Shown: positions 15,258 through 24,002, counted from the stretch's first letter. The stretch is DNA of 25,508 bases from CAYVZU01 sp964455935 (GCA_964455935.1 CAYVZU010000052.1:1-25508), one strand, 5' to 3'. A program made the numbers and translations. Notes: generated by a model from the letters alone, not told the origin.

Positions 15258-15571
15258 TATGCCACCCCGTTGGCTTTTTTGGTTTTGGAGCATCCGGGTT
15301 GCGGATTGTTCGCCCGTTCCCTGGCCGTGCAGACGGCGTTATAAACCAGCGCAAGAATGAAAGCGACCAGGATAAGGCCAAAGCCGTAGACCACGGCCAC
15401 ATTGAGGCCGCCGGGTAGAATTCTCTGCAAGGCCCTGCCCTCGGTGAGAACGTTCAAAAGTACAAAGCCTGCGTAAATTGCCGTGTAGACCACAAAGAGA
15501 ATGGCGCCCAAACGGGTTTTAAACCCAATGGTATTATCCGGTCCCGAAGCTTTTGCTGGTTCGTGAAGCAT
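15257..15571 (-). CDS. DUF485-family small membrane protein, symporter partner
   Basis: A 104-residue protein with two transmembrane helices (about 21-42 and 57-80) and the DUF485-like segment FKTRLGAILFVVYTAIYAGFV. AAGGA lies ~8 nt before the ATG. Its stop overlaps the start of the ActP-like gene by one base, as in yjcH-actP. The C-terminal tail is basic and cytoplasmic by inference. The family is more secure than for the counterpart at 9838-10095. Confidence 0.88.
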   Translation of the reverse strand: MLHEPAKASGPDNTIGFKTRLGAILFVVYTAIYAGFVLLNVLTEGRALQRILPGGLNVAVVYGFGLILVAFILALVYNAVCTARERANNPQPGCSKTKKANGVA

Positions 15572-15868
15572 TTCACTTATCCTTTGTGAAAATGTTTTCC
15601 GTATGCAAACCTATCCGCAAAAATAAAAGAAGCTGGAATGGGCTACAATATAGATTTTCCAAGAAGTCGCATACAGAATTTTATAATCCGATTTAGAGGA
15701 ATGAGGGATAAGGTTCGGCAGACTCACGCAGGGCAAAATTCGAAATTCCGGGCAGCATGCATTATATTGGATGCAGCCGGTCCACGCCCAATTGACGGGT
15801 AAATTCCACCTTCTTCGCCCCTGGGTAGAATTGCAGAATCACGGTTGGAGAGAGGACCCGTTGAGCCA
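15572..15868. other. Divergent intergenic region
   Basis: About 297 nt between the minus-strand DUF485/symporter pair and the plus-strand transglycosylase. It must hold promoters for both directions. The minus-strand side is AT-rich around 15640-15690, but no -35/-10 pair stands out. No ORF or RNA gene is seen. Confidence 0.4.
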
Positions 15869-16765
15869 ATGAAATTCGAAAGCGTGCTTGGTTGTCTTCT
15901 TCTTTCCCTGCCCTTGCTGCTTTCCGCCGGCCCTAAGCCCGAAAGGGCTGATTTCGTTCGCTTCCTCGACTCTCTTGAGCCCCAAGCGACTCAGCAGGGG
16001 ATCGCCGCGGAGTGGTATGGGAAGATCAGGAACCAGATCGAATTCCGTCCGGAGGTGATCATCATCGACCGATTGCAGGGCGAGAGGCCTCCGCATTCCT
16101 ATTCCGAACATATGGAGCGCTGGCTTGCGGTTTGCGGATATCCGAAGGAAACCCGGATCACCCTCGGTAAAAAATTGCTTGCCAAGCACCGGGCCGTTCT
16201 GGACCAGGTAGAGCTGAAATACAAGGTGGATCGAACCGTGATTGTGGCCTTGTGGGGCGTGGAAACACAATATGGCAATTACATGGGTAAGCATCGCATT
16301 CTGGATGTCTTGGCGACTCTCGCTTTCGAAGGCCGTCGCCGCCAGTTTTTCACAGCGGAATTTTTAAACGCTCTGCAAATTTTGCAGGAGGGGCATGCTT
16401 CGCATGATAAATTTATCGGATCCTGGGCGGGAGCAATGGGTCAGTGCCAGTTCATGCCCACTAGCTTTTACAATTACGCCGTGGATTTCGACAAAGACGG
16501 CAAGAGGGATATTTGGAGCAATCATGCCGATATTTTCGCCTCAATCGGCAACTATCTAAAGACGGCCGGGTGGCAGTGGAAAAAATCCGTTGCCAGTTCC
16601 CAACCCAATACAACCGGGGCCTCCAAAGAGATCAGATTATTGAACGATGGCTCGCCCATACTCTATGCGAATATCAACTACCAGACAATTCGGCGCTGGA
16701 ACGCATCCGACGAGTTTGTGTTCAAGGTTAACTTCCTAAAGAGCCATTTCGACCGCAACCAGTGA
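15869..16765 (+). CDS. MltB-like lytic murein transglycosylase (GH103)
   Basis: A 298-residue exported protein and the only well-supported plus-strand gene. Residues 1-20 (MKFESVLGCLLLSLPLLLSA) are a signal peptide, which sets the start at the ATG at 15869; an upstream TTG frame adds eight unlikely residues. The MltB/GH103 signature ALWGVETQYGNYMG (127-140) contains the catalytic Glu132, and GSWAGAMGQCQFMPTS and DFDKDGKRDIW are further family hallmarks. Reaction: cleavage of peptidoglycan glycan strands with formation of 1,6-anhydro-muramic acid, in the periplasm. There is no lipobox, so it is likely soluble or loosely attached. A GAGAGGA stretch lies ~12 nt upstream, rather far for an SD. 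Confidence 0.92.
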   Translation: MKFESVLGCLLLSLPLLLSAGPKPERADFVRFLDSLEPQATQQGIAAEWYGKIRNQIEFRPEVIIIDRLQGERPPHSYSEHMERWLAVCGYPKETRITLGKKLLAKHRAVLDQVELKYKVDRTVIVALWGVETQYGNYMGKHRILDVLATLAFEGRRRQFFTAEFLNALQILQEGHASHDKFIGSWAGAMGQCQFMPTSFYNYAVDFDKDGKRDIWSNHADIFASIGNYLKTAGWQWKKSVASSQPNTTGASKEIRLLNDGSPILYANINYQTIRRWNASDEFVFKVNFLKSHFDRNQ

Positions 16766-16917
16766 TGCTTGCCTTGCACCCCAGGGGACACCTCAAGGCA
16801 ACCCGCCATCAGTTCACAACCAAACCGATCACAATTGCCGTCACCACAATGCCGCCAATAACCGCCGGACCCGTGGTCACCGGGTTTGCGGACGAACAGC
16901 TGCTGCTCTTTTTCCCG

Positions 16918-18138
16918 CTACCGCGACAAGACCTTTTCGTAAACCCGCTCGATCCGTTCCGCGACCCGTTCCCAGGTGAAATGCTCCTGAAACCGGAGCC
17001 GGCCCTTTTCGCCCATGGCCCTTCGCAGTTCTTTATGCTCCGCCAGGTCCAGCAGGCATTCGGCCAAGCTCCCGACATCACCTCTGGCCACCAATCGACC
17101 CGTCTCTCCGTGAATCACAATCTCTGGAATCCCGCCACTGCGCGTGGCCACGACCGGCAGCCCGCTTGCCATCGCTTCCACAATGGGCATGCCAAAGGGC
17201 TCATTCCAGACCGAGGGAAAAACCAGGACGTGCGACGATTGATACAGCTCGGCCAGCTGGTCGTGAAGAACAGCCCCGCGGAATTCCACCGGAAGTCCCT
17301 GGCTCATTTCCATTAAATGTTTGAGGTAGCCTCCGCCAAAGAAGGGCCGGATTTTCTCAAGCTCCGGTCCGGCAGACCAAGTTGTCGCAATGTCCGCGGA
17401 AGGAACCGCTTCCGGGCCTGCAATAACCAGTCTGGCATCATTTTTCCGCGCATAAATGTCCCGAAACGCCTCGATCAGAACATGCAGTCCTTTTTCCGGG
17501 GAGACCCGGCCCGTGTAGAGAAGAGAGAAACTCTCATTTGCAGGGCTTTGGCGAATGGAAACCGGATCGGCCCCGTTGTAGATGATGCCCGCGTTTTCCG
17601 CTATTTCCGGAAATTGATCTCGAATTCCTTGAACTACGAACCCACTGCATCCCGCCACAAAATCGACCAGCGCCAACCGTTTCCGGACAAGCGCTTTTGG
17701 CAATTCGGTAAGCCATTCGCAGTGCATGTGCAAAACAATGCGTGCTGTCGGATTGAAGAAGTGTATGATCGGCACAAACTGGGTGAGATTATGAAGATGG
17801 ACAATGTCGCATCGCAATCCTCGTAACGCCAGGGCCGTCTGCAAGCCATACAATGCATAGTAAATCCGCGAGGCGTACAGCGGGCCTGGAAGAATTTTCC
17901 TTAATCGGGATCGGGCAATGGCTCGCAGGAGCTTTTCATCAAAGCGCGTGGAATGCAACCTGTATTCAACCGCGCTTCCCTTTCCAGGCAGTTCGCTCCC
18001 TTTTCTGGCACCGACGTTGACCACCTGGTGCCTTGCGCCAAGCCGGGCCGCGACACGGTCACTCCAGACCGCAATTGATCCGGTGATTGAGCCCGGCACA
18101 ATGGTATTCCAAGGCTGATTGACAATGGCAAGCCGCAT
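16918..18138 (-). CDS. GT4-family glycosyltransferase (GT-B fold)
   Basis: A 406-residue cytoplasmic glycosyltransferase. The start at 18138 (MRLAIVNQPWNTIVPGSITG) places the Rossmann strand at the N-terminus; a TTG 33 nt upstream is the alternative, and neither has a clear SD. Donor-site motifs of family GT4 are present: LLYTGRVSPEKGLHVLIEAF and the E-x7-E motif in NEPFGMPIVEAMASGLPVV, followed by GGIPEIV and GETGRLV. Substrate is unknown; extracellular polysaccharide, capsule or lipid-linked glycan synthesis are all possible. It stands alone, with no glycan gene cluster beside it in the window. Confidence 0.93.
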   Translation of the reverse strand: MRLAIVNQPWNTIVPGSITGSIAVWSDRVAARLGARHQVVNVGARKGSELPGKGSAVEYRLHSTRFDEKLLRAIARSRLRKILPGPLYASRIYYALYGLQTALALRGLRCDIVHLHNLTQFVPIIHFFNPTARIVLHMHCEWLTELPKALVRKRLALVDFVAGCSGFVVQGIRDQFPEIAENAGIIYNGADPVSIRQSPANESFSLLYTGRVSPEKGLHVLIEAFRDIYARKNDARLVIAGPEAVPSADIATTWSAGPELEKIRPFFGGGYLKHLMEMSQGLPVEFRGAVLHDQLAELYQSSHVLVFPSVWNEPFGMPIVEAMASGLPVVATRSGGIPEIVIHGETGRLVARGDVGSLAECLLDLAEHKELRRAMGEKGRLRFQEHFTWERVAERIERVYEKVLSR

Positions 18139-18264
18139 ACAGATCGGAGAGATTTGAGTGAAATGGGGCAATGGACAAGAGGCGGGTATTATTCGATTGC
18201 AAAGGCCATACCAGCAGCCTTACGGTCCGCTGAGCCTTTAACCTGAATACCGCGTCTATCGCGT

Positions 18265-19251
18265 CTAGGGACGGACCTTTAAAACTATATTTACGAATGG
18301 CTTCTTCTTTGCGAGTTCATCGCCGGCGGCGATGCTCAGGGTCGCAGGGGAGCCGCCGACACCCAGATATTCTCCAATCTTGTTTACGGGGAACCCGTAC
18401 TCCCGGCGGCAAAGGTGGGCAAACACATGCCGCAATGCTGCCAAATGCGAGCCTCGGCTGCGCCGCTGCAGTTGTTCTTTGGTGATCCCGGAGACTTTGC
18501 AGAAGTTACCGGCAAGCGAATCAAGCAAAACGCCTTCAACTCTGTACCGGGCAAGCCTGATCCGGTTGGTTTTATCCGCGGCCAGGGCGGCCTTCACAAA
18601 TTCGGGATCTCCGATCACCCAGCATCCCGGATCGAACATATCTTTCCTGCCGGCATTTGCCATTCGTATCGTCTTTATCAGGGTATCTTCGGCCATGCCC
18701 ACCCCTGATGCGATGAACTCCCAGTAATTGAAAGTCGCCGTCTTCCGGTCCCTGCCAAACCTGCGCAAAACAATCCAAGAATCCATAAAATCGCAGTTGC
18801 GGTTGCTCATAATCACCGCGTGACTGCTCCAGGGGTATGCATCCAGGACCTCAAGGCTATCGCAGATTCCGGCGCGCAAGGGGTTAAGGTGAACGTAGCG
18901 TATGATTTCCTTTACGTAATATTGATCCTGTGTTGTAATTGACTTAAACCGGTCCTGAAACAGGTATCCGCGCCGACCATGTTTTCGCGCATGATATAGG
19001 GCATAGCGGGTATTAAGTGGCCGCATCAGATCGCAAAGGGGACGCTCGGCTGTCTGGATCAGCAAATGGTAATGATTGGACATTAAGGTCCAGGCATGAC
19101 ATGCGCAGCCGCTCTTTTTCAGGTTTTCGCGGAGGAACTCAAGGAATTTTGTGCGGTCTTCTTCATCAACGAAAACATCGCGGCCTTCGATGCCCCTGGC
19201 CATTACATGATAGAAACTCCCAGGTAGAAATATGCGCGCTTTTCGAGGCAT
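18265..19251 (-). CDS. REP-associated (RAYT / IS200-like Y1) transposase with DnaA-like C-terminal domain
   Basis: A 328-residue Y1 transposase starting MPRKARIFLPGSFYHVMARG, the standard opening of RAYTs. HYH at 60-62 (SNHYHLLIQT) is the metal-binding HUH motif and YYVKEIIRYVHLNPLRAG (111-128) holds the nucleophilic Tyr region. The C-terminal ~90 residues (HVFAHLCRREYGFPVNKIGE, then YLGVGGSPATLS) resemble the DNA-binding domain of DnaA, a known RAYT accessory. The last codons (KVRP-stop) lie within the left inverted repeat. An in-frame TTG at 19278 is less likely as start. It nicks and moves single-stranded DNA at hairpins. Confidence 0.93.
   Translation of the reverse strand: MPRKARIFLPGSFYHVMARGIEGRDVFVDEEDRTKFLEFLRENLKKSGCACHAWTLMSNHYHLLIQTAERPLCDLMRPLNTRYALYHARKHGRRGYLFQDRFKSITTQDQYYVKEIIRYVHLNPLRAGICDSLEVLDAYPWSSHAVIMSNRNCDFMDSWIVLRRFGRDRKTATFNYWEFIASGVGMAEDTLIKTIRMANAGRKDMFDPGCWVIGDPEFVKAALAADKTNRIRLARYRVEGVLLDSLAGNFCKVSGITKEQLQRRSRGSHLAALRHVFAHLCRREYGFPVNKIGEYLGVGGSPATLSIAAGDELAKKKPFVNIVLKVRP
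18266..18285 (+). repeat. Left inverted repeat of the RAYT element
   Basis: TAGGGACGGACCTTTAAAAC. Contains the transposase stop codon and its last three sense codons, so protein end and element end are fused. Confidence 0.85.
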
Positions 19252-19290
19252 GCTCCAAGATAATTCATGTTTCGCCAAATTATAAATAAA

Positions 19291-19310
19291 GTTATAAAGG
19301 TCCGTCCCTA
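19291..19310 (-). repeat. Right inverted repeat of the RAYT element
   Basis: Reverse complement of the left end with one mismatch; lies 40 nt upstream of the transposase start. Confidence 0.85.
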
Positions 19311-19444
19311 AGCGGCGGCGCTAAGCGGCGCGTAAACCATCGTCGTTTTAACCCGGATTCACAGCCGTCTTGATAGCCTTTGGCGCTTTTTATGGGCGAA
19401 GCGAGGGGTGGTTGAATTCTACTGAGTTGCTCAAATAAAATAAG

Positions 19445-19470
19445 ACAGGGGAATCTTTCGATTCCCCTGT
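19445..19470 (-). terminator. Intrinsic terminator of the Gld-type ABC operon
   Basis: ACAGGGGAATC and GATTCCCCTGT form a perfect 11-bp stem with TTTC loop. On the minus strand it is followed by CTTATTTTATTTG. It lies about 55 nt after the DUF4340 stop. Confidence 0.85.
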
Positions 19471-19483
19471 TTCGTTCGATGAA

Positions 19484-19503
19484 AGACGTTGCGCGCAACG
19501 TCT
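19484..19503. other. Perfect 20-nt palindrome
   Basis: AGACGTTGCGCGCAACGTCT, between the DUF4340 stop and the terminator. It may be part of a compound 3' structure of the operon mRNA or a protein-binding site. Confidence 0.4.
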
Positions 19504-19524
19504 CCAAAATGATGAACGGTCGAA

Positions 19525-20502
19525 TTATTTCGGCTGTGGGCCCACGGCTGGTTGTGCGGTGCTGTCTGGCTTAACAGGATCGGGCTCGAAATCCTTGCGC
19601 TGTTTTCTGACATCGTTGAGCCGGTATTCCGCCAGCTTATAGATGGTGGAATCGCCCGTGACACTTGAAAGATAGTAGTAGCCCGCTTTTTTGCCGAGTG
19701 TTACCGTTTTTTCGCTTCCGTCGCCCTGCGTGAGGGTCACCGAGGCTTCGGGCTTTTTGAATGCATCTTTCAGCGTATCCACCGCCGGGTCGGCCCATTC
19801 GTCGGTCTTCAGGTCGGCCAGGTATTGGATGAATGCGCCCACCTTGCCCGAATCGGCCTTAGCGCCGGCCGGGGCTGCAAATGACCAGCCCTTGGCGTCC
19901 TTCTTGAGCGCCAGGTGCACCGTGTCGTGGTCGACCTTGATTCCGGTGACGTTGGTCTTGGCAAATTCCAGCACACCGCGGTCTTTCCACTCTTTATCGG
20001 TGGTGAAGTAATTCCACTTCACGATATTGGGCGAAACATAGACCTTACTCAGGGCCTGCTCGCGCACAAAATAGCTTCGCCAGTCCGCGCCGGTTTTGCC
20101 CACGCGGAAATCGAGGAGGACCTTGCCGTCGGCCGATTTTGCGGTAATACGCCGGCCCGAAGAGCTATCCACCTCAAACGATTTCTGCTTGGAGACATTG
20201 GCCGACATCAGGTCCCCGCGCTCCAGCTCCAAAAGTCCCTTAATGGCGGCGTTCACTTTGGCTGTGTCGGCCCTGTAATTGGCCAGGCCCGGAATCACCC
20301 AGCGGCCGCCCGTTTTGCTGATCGCGGAGCTGGTTGCGCCTTCGGTGACTGTCAGCGAGGCGATCTGTTCGGCCTTCAGGCCCGGAAAGAAGAGCAGTTC
20401 CTCTTTGGCGGGCTTGCGTTTGGACACCTGGTTCGAGACCACAATTACGGCAACAACCGCAACCAGGACGATCAGGCTGGCCAGTAGTTGCTTCATCTTC
20501 AT
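19525..20502 (-). CDS. DUF4340-domain protein of Gld-type ABC operon
   Basis: A 325-residue protein with an N-terminal membrane anchor (about 5-23) and a large extracytoplasmic part containing repeated beta-rich units: ITAKSADGKVLLDFRVGKTG, then YFVREQALSKVYV in the first half and VTLTQGDGSEKTVTLGKKAG with YYYLSS in the second. That is the DUF4340 pattern. The ATG overlaps the GldG-like stop by four bases (ATGA), and AAGGAG lies 7 nt upstream. DUF4340 genes regularly follow GldG-like genes in many phyla; its exact role is unknown, presumably part of the envelope complex. The C-terminus is Pro-rich. Confidence 0.9.
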   Translation of the reverse strand: MKMKQLLASLIVLVAVVAVIVVSNQVSKRKPAKEELLFFPGLKAEQIASLTVTEGATSSAISKTGGRWVIPGLANYRADTAKVNAAIKGLLELERGDLMSANVSKQKSFEVDSSSGRRITAKSADGKVLLDFRVGKTGADWRSYFVREQALSKVYVSPNIVKWNYFTTDKEWKDRGVLEFAKTNVTGIKVDHDTVHLALKKDAKGWSFAAPAGAKADSGKVGAFIQYLADLKTDEWADPAVDTLKDAFKKPEASVTLTQGDGSEKTVTLGKKAGYYYLSSVTGDSTIYKLAEYRLNDVRKQRKDFEPDPVKPDSTAQPAVGPQPK

Positions 20503-22184
20503 TGCGCTGCTCCTTGTTTGACGCTTTCACGTTTCTTGCGGCGGATCCCCATGCGCACCAAGCCGAAGCCGATGACGAGGACCGGCATCACCACCACGTT
20601 GACCCACTTGATGGCGGCGCGCGCGGCCGGCGTTGTGGTCTTTAGCGGCCGGTCCACGACCTTGCGCGACCGAATGGTGATGAGGTCGTCGTCCTGCACC
20701 ATCCAATCCACCAGGTTCATGAGGAAAGCGCCGTTGATGCCTCCGGTCTGCTGAACGAATTGATCGGTGATAAACCGCGAGTTTCCCATGACCAGGATGC
20801 GGGTGTCGGGGCTTTGCTCCACAATGGCCCGGCCCGCGTCTTCCGGCGCCAGCGTATCGACCTGCTTTGGGGCGCCATTGTCCACGATTTCTTTCTTGAA
20901 CTTGGGAATGGCCTTGCCCTTGTAGAAACTGGCGAATTGACCCGAAAGCACAACAGCCAGGTTTTGGGATTTTTTCAGACCTTCGGCCGTGTTAAACTGC
21001 TTCTGCGGATCGAGGTTAAACGGCTCCTGCATGGTCCAGGCCGCCTTGGTGGATCGCAGCAGAACCGTGGATTTGATTTTCTTTGTCGTGTCCGCCGCGT
21101 CAAGGGTCAGATCCACGCAGCTCGACCACGGAAGCGTAAGGCCGGCCATGCGGTTGACAACCGGGTTTTCCTGGTCGAGATATTGGTCATGGATCTTGGG
21201 CCAGAGCGGATAGGGGGTGGTGAAATAGCTCATGAATCCGCCGCCCATTTGCGTCTGAAACGAGGCCAGAGCGCACGAGACATCGAGCACCAGGTTCTGA
21301 CTGATGCGCGCGCCGTAGTGGCCCAGCAGATCGTTCATATTATGATTGCGGGTCTGGCCGTTAAGGCCGTATTGCGCCATAATCGAGACACCATCCACAA
21401 AGGCCAGTAGTTTTCCGCCGGACATCACATACTGGTCGATCTCGAATTTGGCGCGCTCCGTAAGGTTCTCGGGACCCAGAAGGACAAGGCCCTTGAGGCC
21501 CGTATCGATCTTTTCGCCTTCTTTAAGGGCCACATCGACCACGCTGTATTGCCGCTTGAGCTGATCGCGTGCCTGCGTGGCCACCGTATCGAGGGCCTGC
21601 GTTCCATAGCCGCTCAGCAACCCAATGCGCGGCTCTTCGGCGCGCGTGAGTTTCTTGATGGCGCTGGTGAGATTGTATTCGAGGTCCTGCACCTCGGTCA
21701 CAAGGGGCAGCAGTTCCTTTTTGTCGGCGTACTGGATCGCAATGCCAAGGTAGCCTTTGATGATCTGGCGCTGGTCCTTTTCGATGGCATCCATCTGCAC
21801 GGCCTGAATGCCCAGGGCGCTGGCTTCCTGCTCGATTTTAGGATCGTCGGCCGGGTCGAGATAGGTGATGCGCAGATTGCCTTTGGCATAGGCCTGGTAC
21901 TCGTTGAGGATGTCCTTGACCTTCTTGGTCGTGGGAATCATCTGGGAGGGCAGCTTTTTCGAGAAGAAGACTTTGATGTTGACGATGTCGTCAAGGCCCC
22001 GAAGCGTTTTTTTTGTGGCCTGGGAAACGGTGTATTCCTTGCCCTCGGTCAAGTCGAGGCGCATGAACCATTTGTTCGATCCATAGTTGACCAGGGCCAT
22101 GGCGCCCAAAATCACCACGATAAACAGCGTCGAGTAAATCCCGTATTGGACGGCGCGGGATTGAAATGTCGATTTGATTTGCAT
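20499..22184 (-). CDS. GldG-like ABC transporter auxiliary protein (ABC-type uncharacterized transport domain)
   Basis: A 561-residue protein with one TM helix near the N-terminus (about 13-33), a long extracytoplasmic part and a C-terminal TM helix (VNVVVMPVLVIGFGLVRMGI) before a basic tail. The first part (LRGLDDIVNIKVFFSKKLPS) and the later RIGLLSGYG, LVLLGPENLT and YVMSGGKLLAFVDG segments are the GldG/ABC_transp_aux hallmark. The start at 22184 is chosen by GAGGTGA 5 nt upstream; a longer frame from 22229 overlaps the permease gene. In Flavobacterium GldA-GldF-GldG are needed for gliding, but homologues are widespread and here the function is only 'membrane complex of unknown cargo'. Confidence 0.92.
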   Translation of the reverse strand: MQIKSTFQSRAVQYGIYSTLFIVVILGAMALVNYGSNKWFMRLDLTEGKEYTVSQATKKTLRGLDDIVNIKVFFSKKLPSQMIPTTKKVKDILNEYQAYAKGNLRITYLDPADDPKIEQEASALGIQAVQMDAIEKDQRQIIKGYLGIAIQYADKKELLPLVTEVQDLEYNLTSAIKKLTRAEEPRIGLLSGYGTQALDTVATQARDQLKRQYSVVDVALKEGEKIDTGLKGLVLLGPENLTERAKFEIDQYVMSGGKLLAFVDGVSIMAQYGLNGQTRNHNMNDLLGHYGARISQNLVLDVSCALASFQTQMGGGFMSYFTTPYPLWPKIHDQYLDQENPVVNRMAGLTLPWSSCVDLTLDAADTTKKIKSTVLLRSTKAAWTMQEPFNLDPQKQFNTAEGLKKSQNLAVVLSGQFASFYKGKAIPKFKKEIVDNGAPKQVDTLAPEDAGRAIVEQSPDTRILVMGNSRFITDQFVQQTGGINGAFLMNLVDWMVQDDDLITIRSRKVVDRPLKTTTPAARAAIKWVNVVVMPVLVIGFGLVRMGIRRKKRESVKQGAAQ

Positions 22185-22194
22185 GTCGGTCACC

Positions 22195-22911
22195 TCACTT
22201 CCAGTTGCGGCTCGCGATCGATCGGACATTCAAAAATAGAAAGAATCCGATGATCGAAACGTAGTAGATGATATCGCGGCTGTCGATGACGCCGCGGCTG
22301 ATGGAGTCGAAGTGCGTCCCAATGCCCAGGTATTCGGCCAGGGGCGCCAGCAGGGCCGGCAGCCGGGCGGTCACGAAACTTTCGCCCACAATGAAGGCCA
22401 GAAAGGATACGGCCACGGCCACGATGAAGGCCACGATCTGGTTCTCGGTAAGACTCGAAATGAAGAGCCCAATCGAGAGATACGCCGCGCCCATGAGCAG
22501 CGCGCCCAGGTAGCTGGCCACCAGCGGTCCGGCCTCCGGGTTGCCCAGAATCGCCAGCGTGACCGGCACCGTAATCGAGCAGAGAACGGTAATGGTGAGA
22601 AAGGAGAGGGCCGCCAGAAACTTGCCCGCGACCACTTCCCCGTCCTTTACCGGCCAGGTCAGCAGCAGTTCGATGGTGCCCATCTTTTTCTCTTCGGCCC
22701 ACATGCGCATGGTGATGGCCGGGACGAAAAACAGGAAAATCCAGGGCAGCAAGCTGAAGTAGCTGCGCATATCGGCCTGATTGATCACAAAGGCGCTCAT
22801 GAAAAAAAGCCAGTTCGTGAGGCCGACATACACTGTGATAAAGATATAGGCGATGGGCGAATTAAAATAGCCCTTCAACTCTTTTTTGGATAATGTAAGG
22901 ACCGCATTCAT
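22195..22911 (-). CDS. ABC-2 type permease, GldF-like
   Basis: A 238-residue integral membrane protein with six hydrophobic segments. It begins MNAVLTLSKKELKGYFNSPI, the usual start of GldF/ABC-2 permeases, and has the conserved RMWAEEKKMGTIELLLTWPV segment. The start at 22911 overlaps the ATPase stop by four bases (ATGA). The stop codon lies in the Shine-Dalgarno of the GldG-like gene, so all four genes are coupled. It should form the channel of the ABC complex with the ATPase at 22908-23879. Confidence 0.93.
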   Translation of the reverse strand: MNAVLTLSKKELKGYFNSPIAYIFITVYVGLTNWLFFMSAFVINQADMRSYFSLLPWIFLFFVPAITMRMWAEEKKMGTIELLLTWPVKDGEVVAGKFLAALSFLTITVLCSITVPVTLAILGNPEAGPLVASYLGALLMGAAYLSIGLFISSLTENQIVAFIVAVAVSFLAFIVGESFVTARLPALLAPLAEYLGIGTHFDSISRGVIDSRDIIYYVSIIGFFLFLNVRSIASRNWK

Positions 22912-23879
22912 GCTTGCTCCTCCTTCTGCGTGAGCTGGGCAAACACGTCCTCCAGCCGTACGCCTTCGCGCCGCAGCTCGGTGAGACTCCATCCGTTGCG
23001 CGACACAGCGTAAAAGATATCTTCGCTGGGATCGGCGCCGGCGTTCATGGTAAGTTGGAAATGCTGCAGTTGGTTGATTCCTTCCCCGGTCTTGCGTACG
23101 GTTTCGACGCCGCCGATTTCACCCAGCTTGCGTTCGATGGACTGCGCATCGCCGCGGATTTTGCAGAGAATCTTGTCGGCCGAGTTGGAGGACTTGCCGA
23201 TCAGTTCCTGCGTGGTCCCGTCGGCCACCAAAGTTCCGTTGTTGATGATAATGACCCGATCGCAGGTCGCCTCGACCTCGGGCAGAATGTGGGTCGAAAG
23301 CACGACGGTCTTCTCGCGTCCGATGCGTTTGATCAATTGCCTGATTTCAACAATCTGGTTGGGGTCCAAACCCACCGTGGGCTCGTCCATGATCAGAATG
23401 TCGGGGTCGTGGAGCAGTGTCTGGGCCAGGCCCACTCGCTGTCGGTATCCCTTGGACAGGTGCCCGATAACCCTGTTGCCCATGGAGCTAAGGCCGCACA
23501 GGTCCACCAGTTCGCCGATCCGCCGGGCTCCGGCGGCTTTTTCGATTCCGCGCATTTCGCAGACAAACTGAAGGTATTCGATCACGCCCATGTCGTGATA
23601 TAGCGGCGCGCTTTCGGGCAAATAGCCGATGCGCTTTCGCACCTCCAGCGAGTTCTCGCGGACATCGAACCCGGAAACCCTGACATTACCTTCATCGGCC
23701 GGGATAAAGCAGGTGAGCATTTTCATGGTCGTGGTCTTTCCGGCCCCATTGGGACCCAGAAAACCCAGGACCTCACCCTTGTGGACATTGAAAGAAATGT
23801 CGCGCACGGCATGCACGTTGCCGTAGCGCTTAGAAAGATGGCTCACTTGAACGACGACATTATTTGAGGCTTCGCTCAT
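22908..23879 (-). CDS. ABC transporter ATP-binding protein, GldA-like
   Basis: A 323-residue ATPase. Walker A GPNGAGKT, Q-loop region LPESAPLYHDM, signature LSKGYRQRVGLAQ, Walker B ILIMDEPTVGLDP and H-loop STH are all present and intact. The C-terminal ~90 residues form an extra domain common in ABC-2 drug/lipid-type exporters. GGAGGTGA lies 7 nt before the ATG. First gene of the operon; drives the GldF-like permease. The cargo is not indicated. Confidence 0.95.
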   Translation of the reverse strand: MSEASNNVVVQVSHLSKRYGNVHAVRDISFNVHKGEVLGFLGPNGAGKTTTMKMLTCFIPADEGNVRVSGFDVRENSLEVRKRIGYLPESAPLYHDMGVIEYLQFVCEMRGIEKAAGARRIGELVDLCGLSSMGNRVIGHLSKGYRQRVGLAQTLLHDPDILIMDEPTVGLDPNQIVEIRQLIKRIGREKTVVLSTHILPEVEATCDRVIIINNGTLVADGTTQELIGKSSNSADKILCKIRGDAQSIERKLGEIGGVETVRKTGEGINQLQHFQLTMNAGADPSEDIFYAVSRNGWSLTELRREGVRLEDVFAQLTQKEEQA

Positions 23880-24002
23880 GTCCGTTCACCTCCTGGATAT
23901 GTTTCTATATTTGGGGACGGGACCTCAGTAAGAACCGCCCTTGCACCCGGGTACCCCCAATGATGCCGGATTTTCAAATATACAGCCCGCATCAGGAGAA
24001 AA

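Larger units (their letters stand above)
18266..19310. mobile_element. RAYT/IS200-like element bounded by 20-nt inverted repeats
   Basis: The left end TAGGGACGGACCTTTAAAAC (18266-18285) and the right end (19291-19310, reverse complement TAGGGACGGACCTTTATAAC) match at 19 of 20 positions and enclose the transposase exactly, 1045 bp in all. Inverted ends are unlike classical IS200/IS605 elements and fit a RAYT with its own flanking palindrome halves. No target duplication is obvious. Confidence 0.8.

Noticed and set aside
15640..15690. Possible sigma54 promoter (TTGGAAAATCTATATTGTA, minus strand)
   Set aside because: The GG and G(C/T) elements are 12 nt apart rather than 10 and the core bases do not fit.
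21549..22253. 234-codon plus-strand frame over the GldG-like gene
   Set aside because: Antisense shadow of a gene with firm family motifs and operon coupling.
23908..23930. GGGGACGGGACCTC, similar to the RAYT end TAGGGACGGACCTTT
   Set aside because: Match is short and imperfect, with no partner repeat nearby; may be chance.
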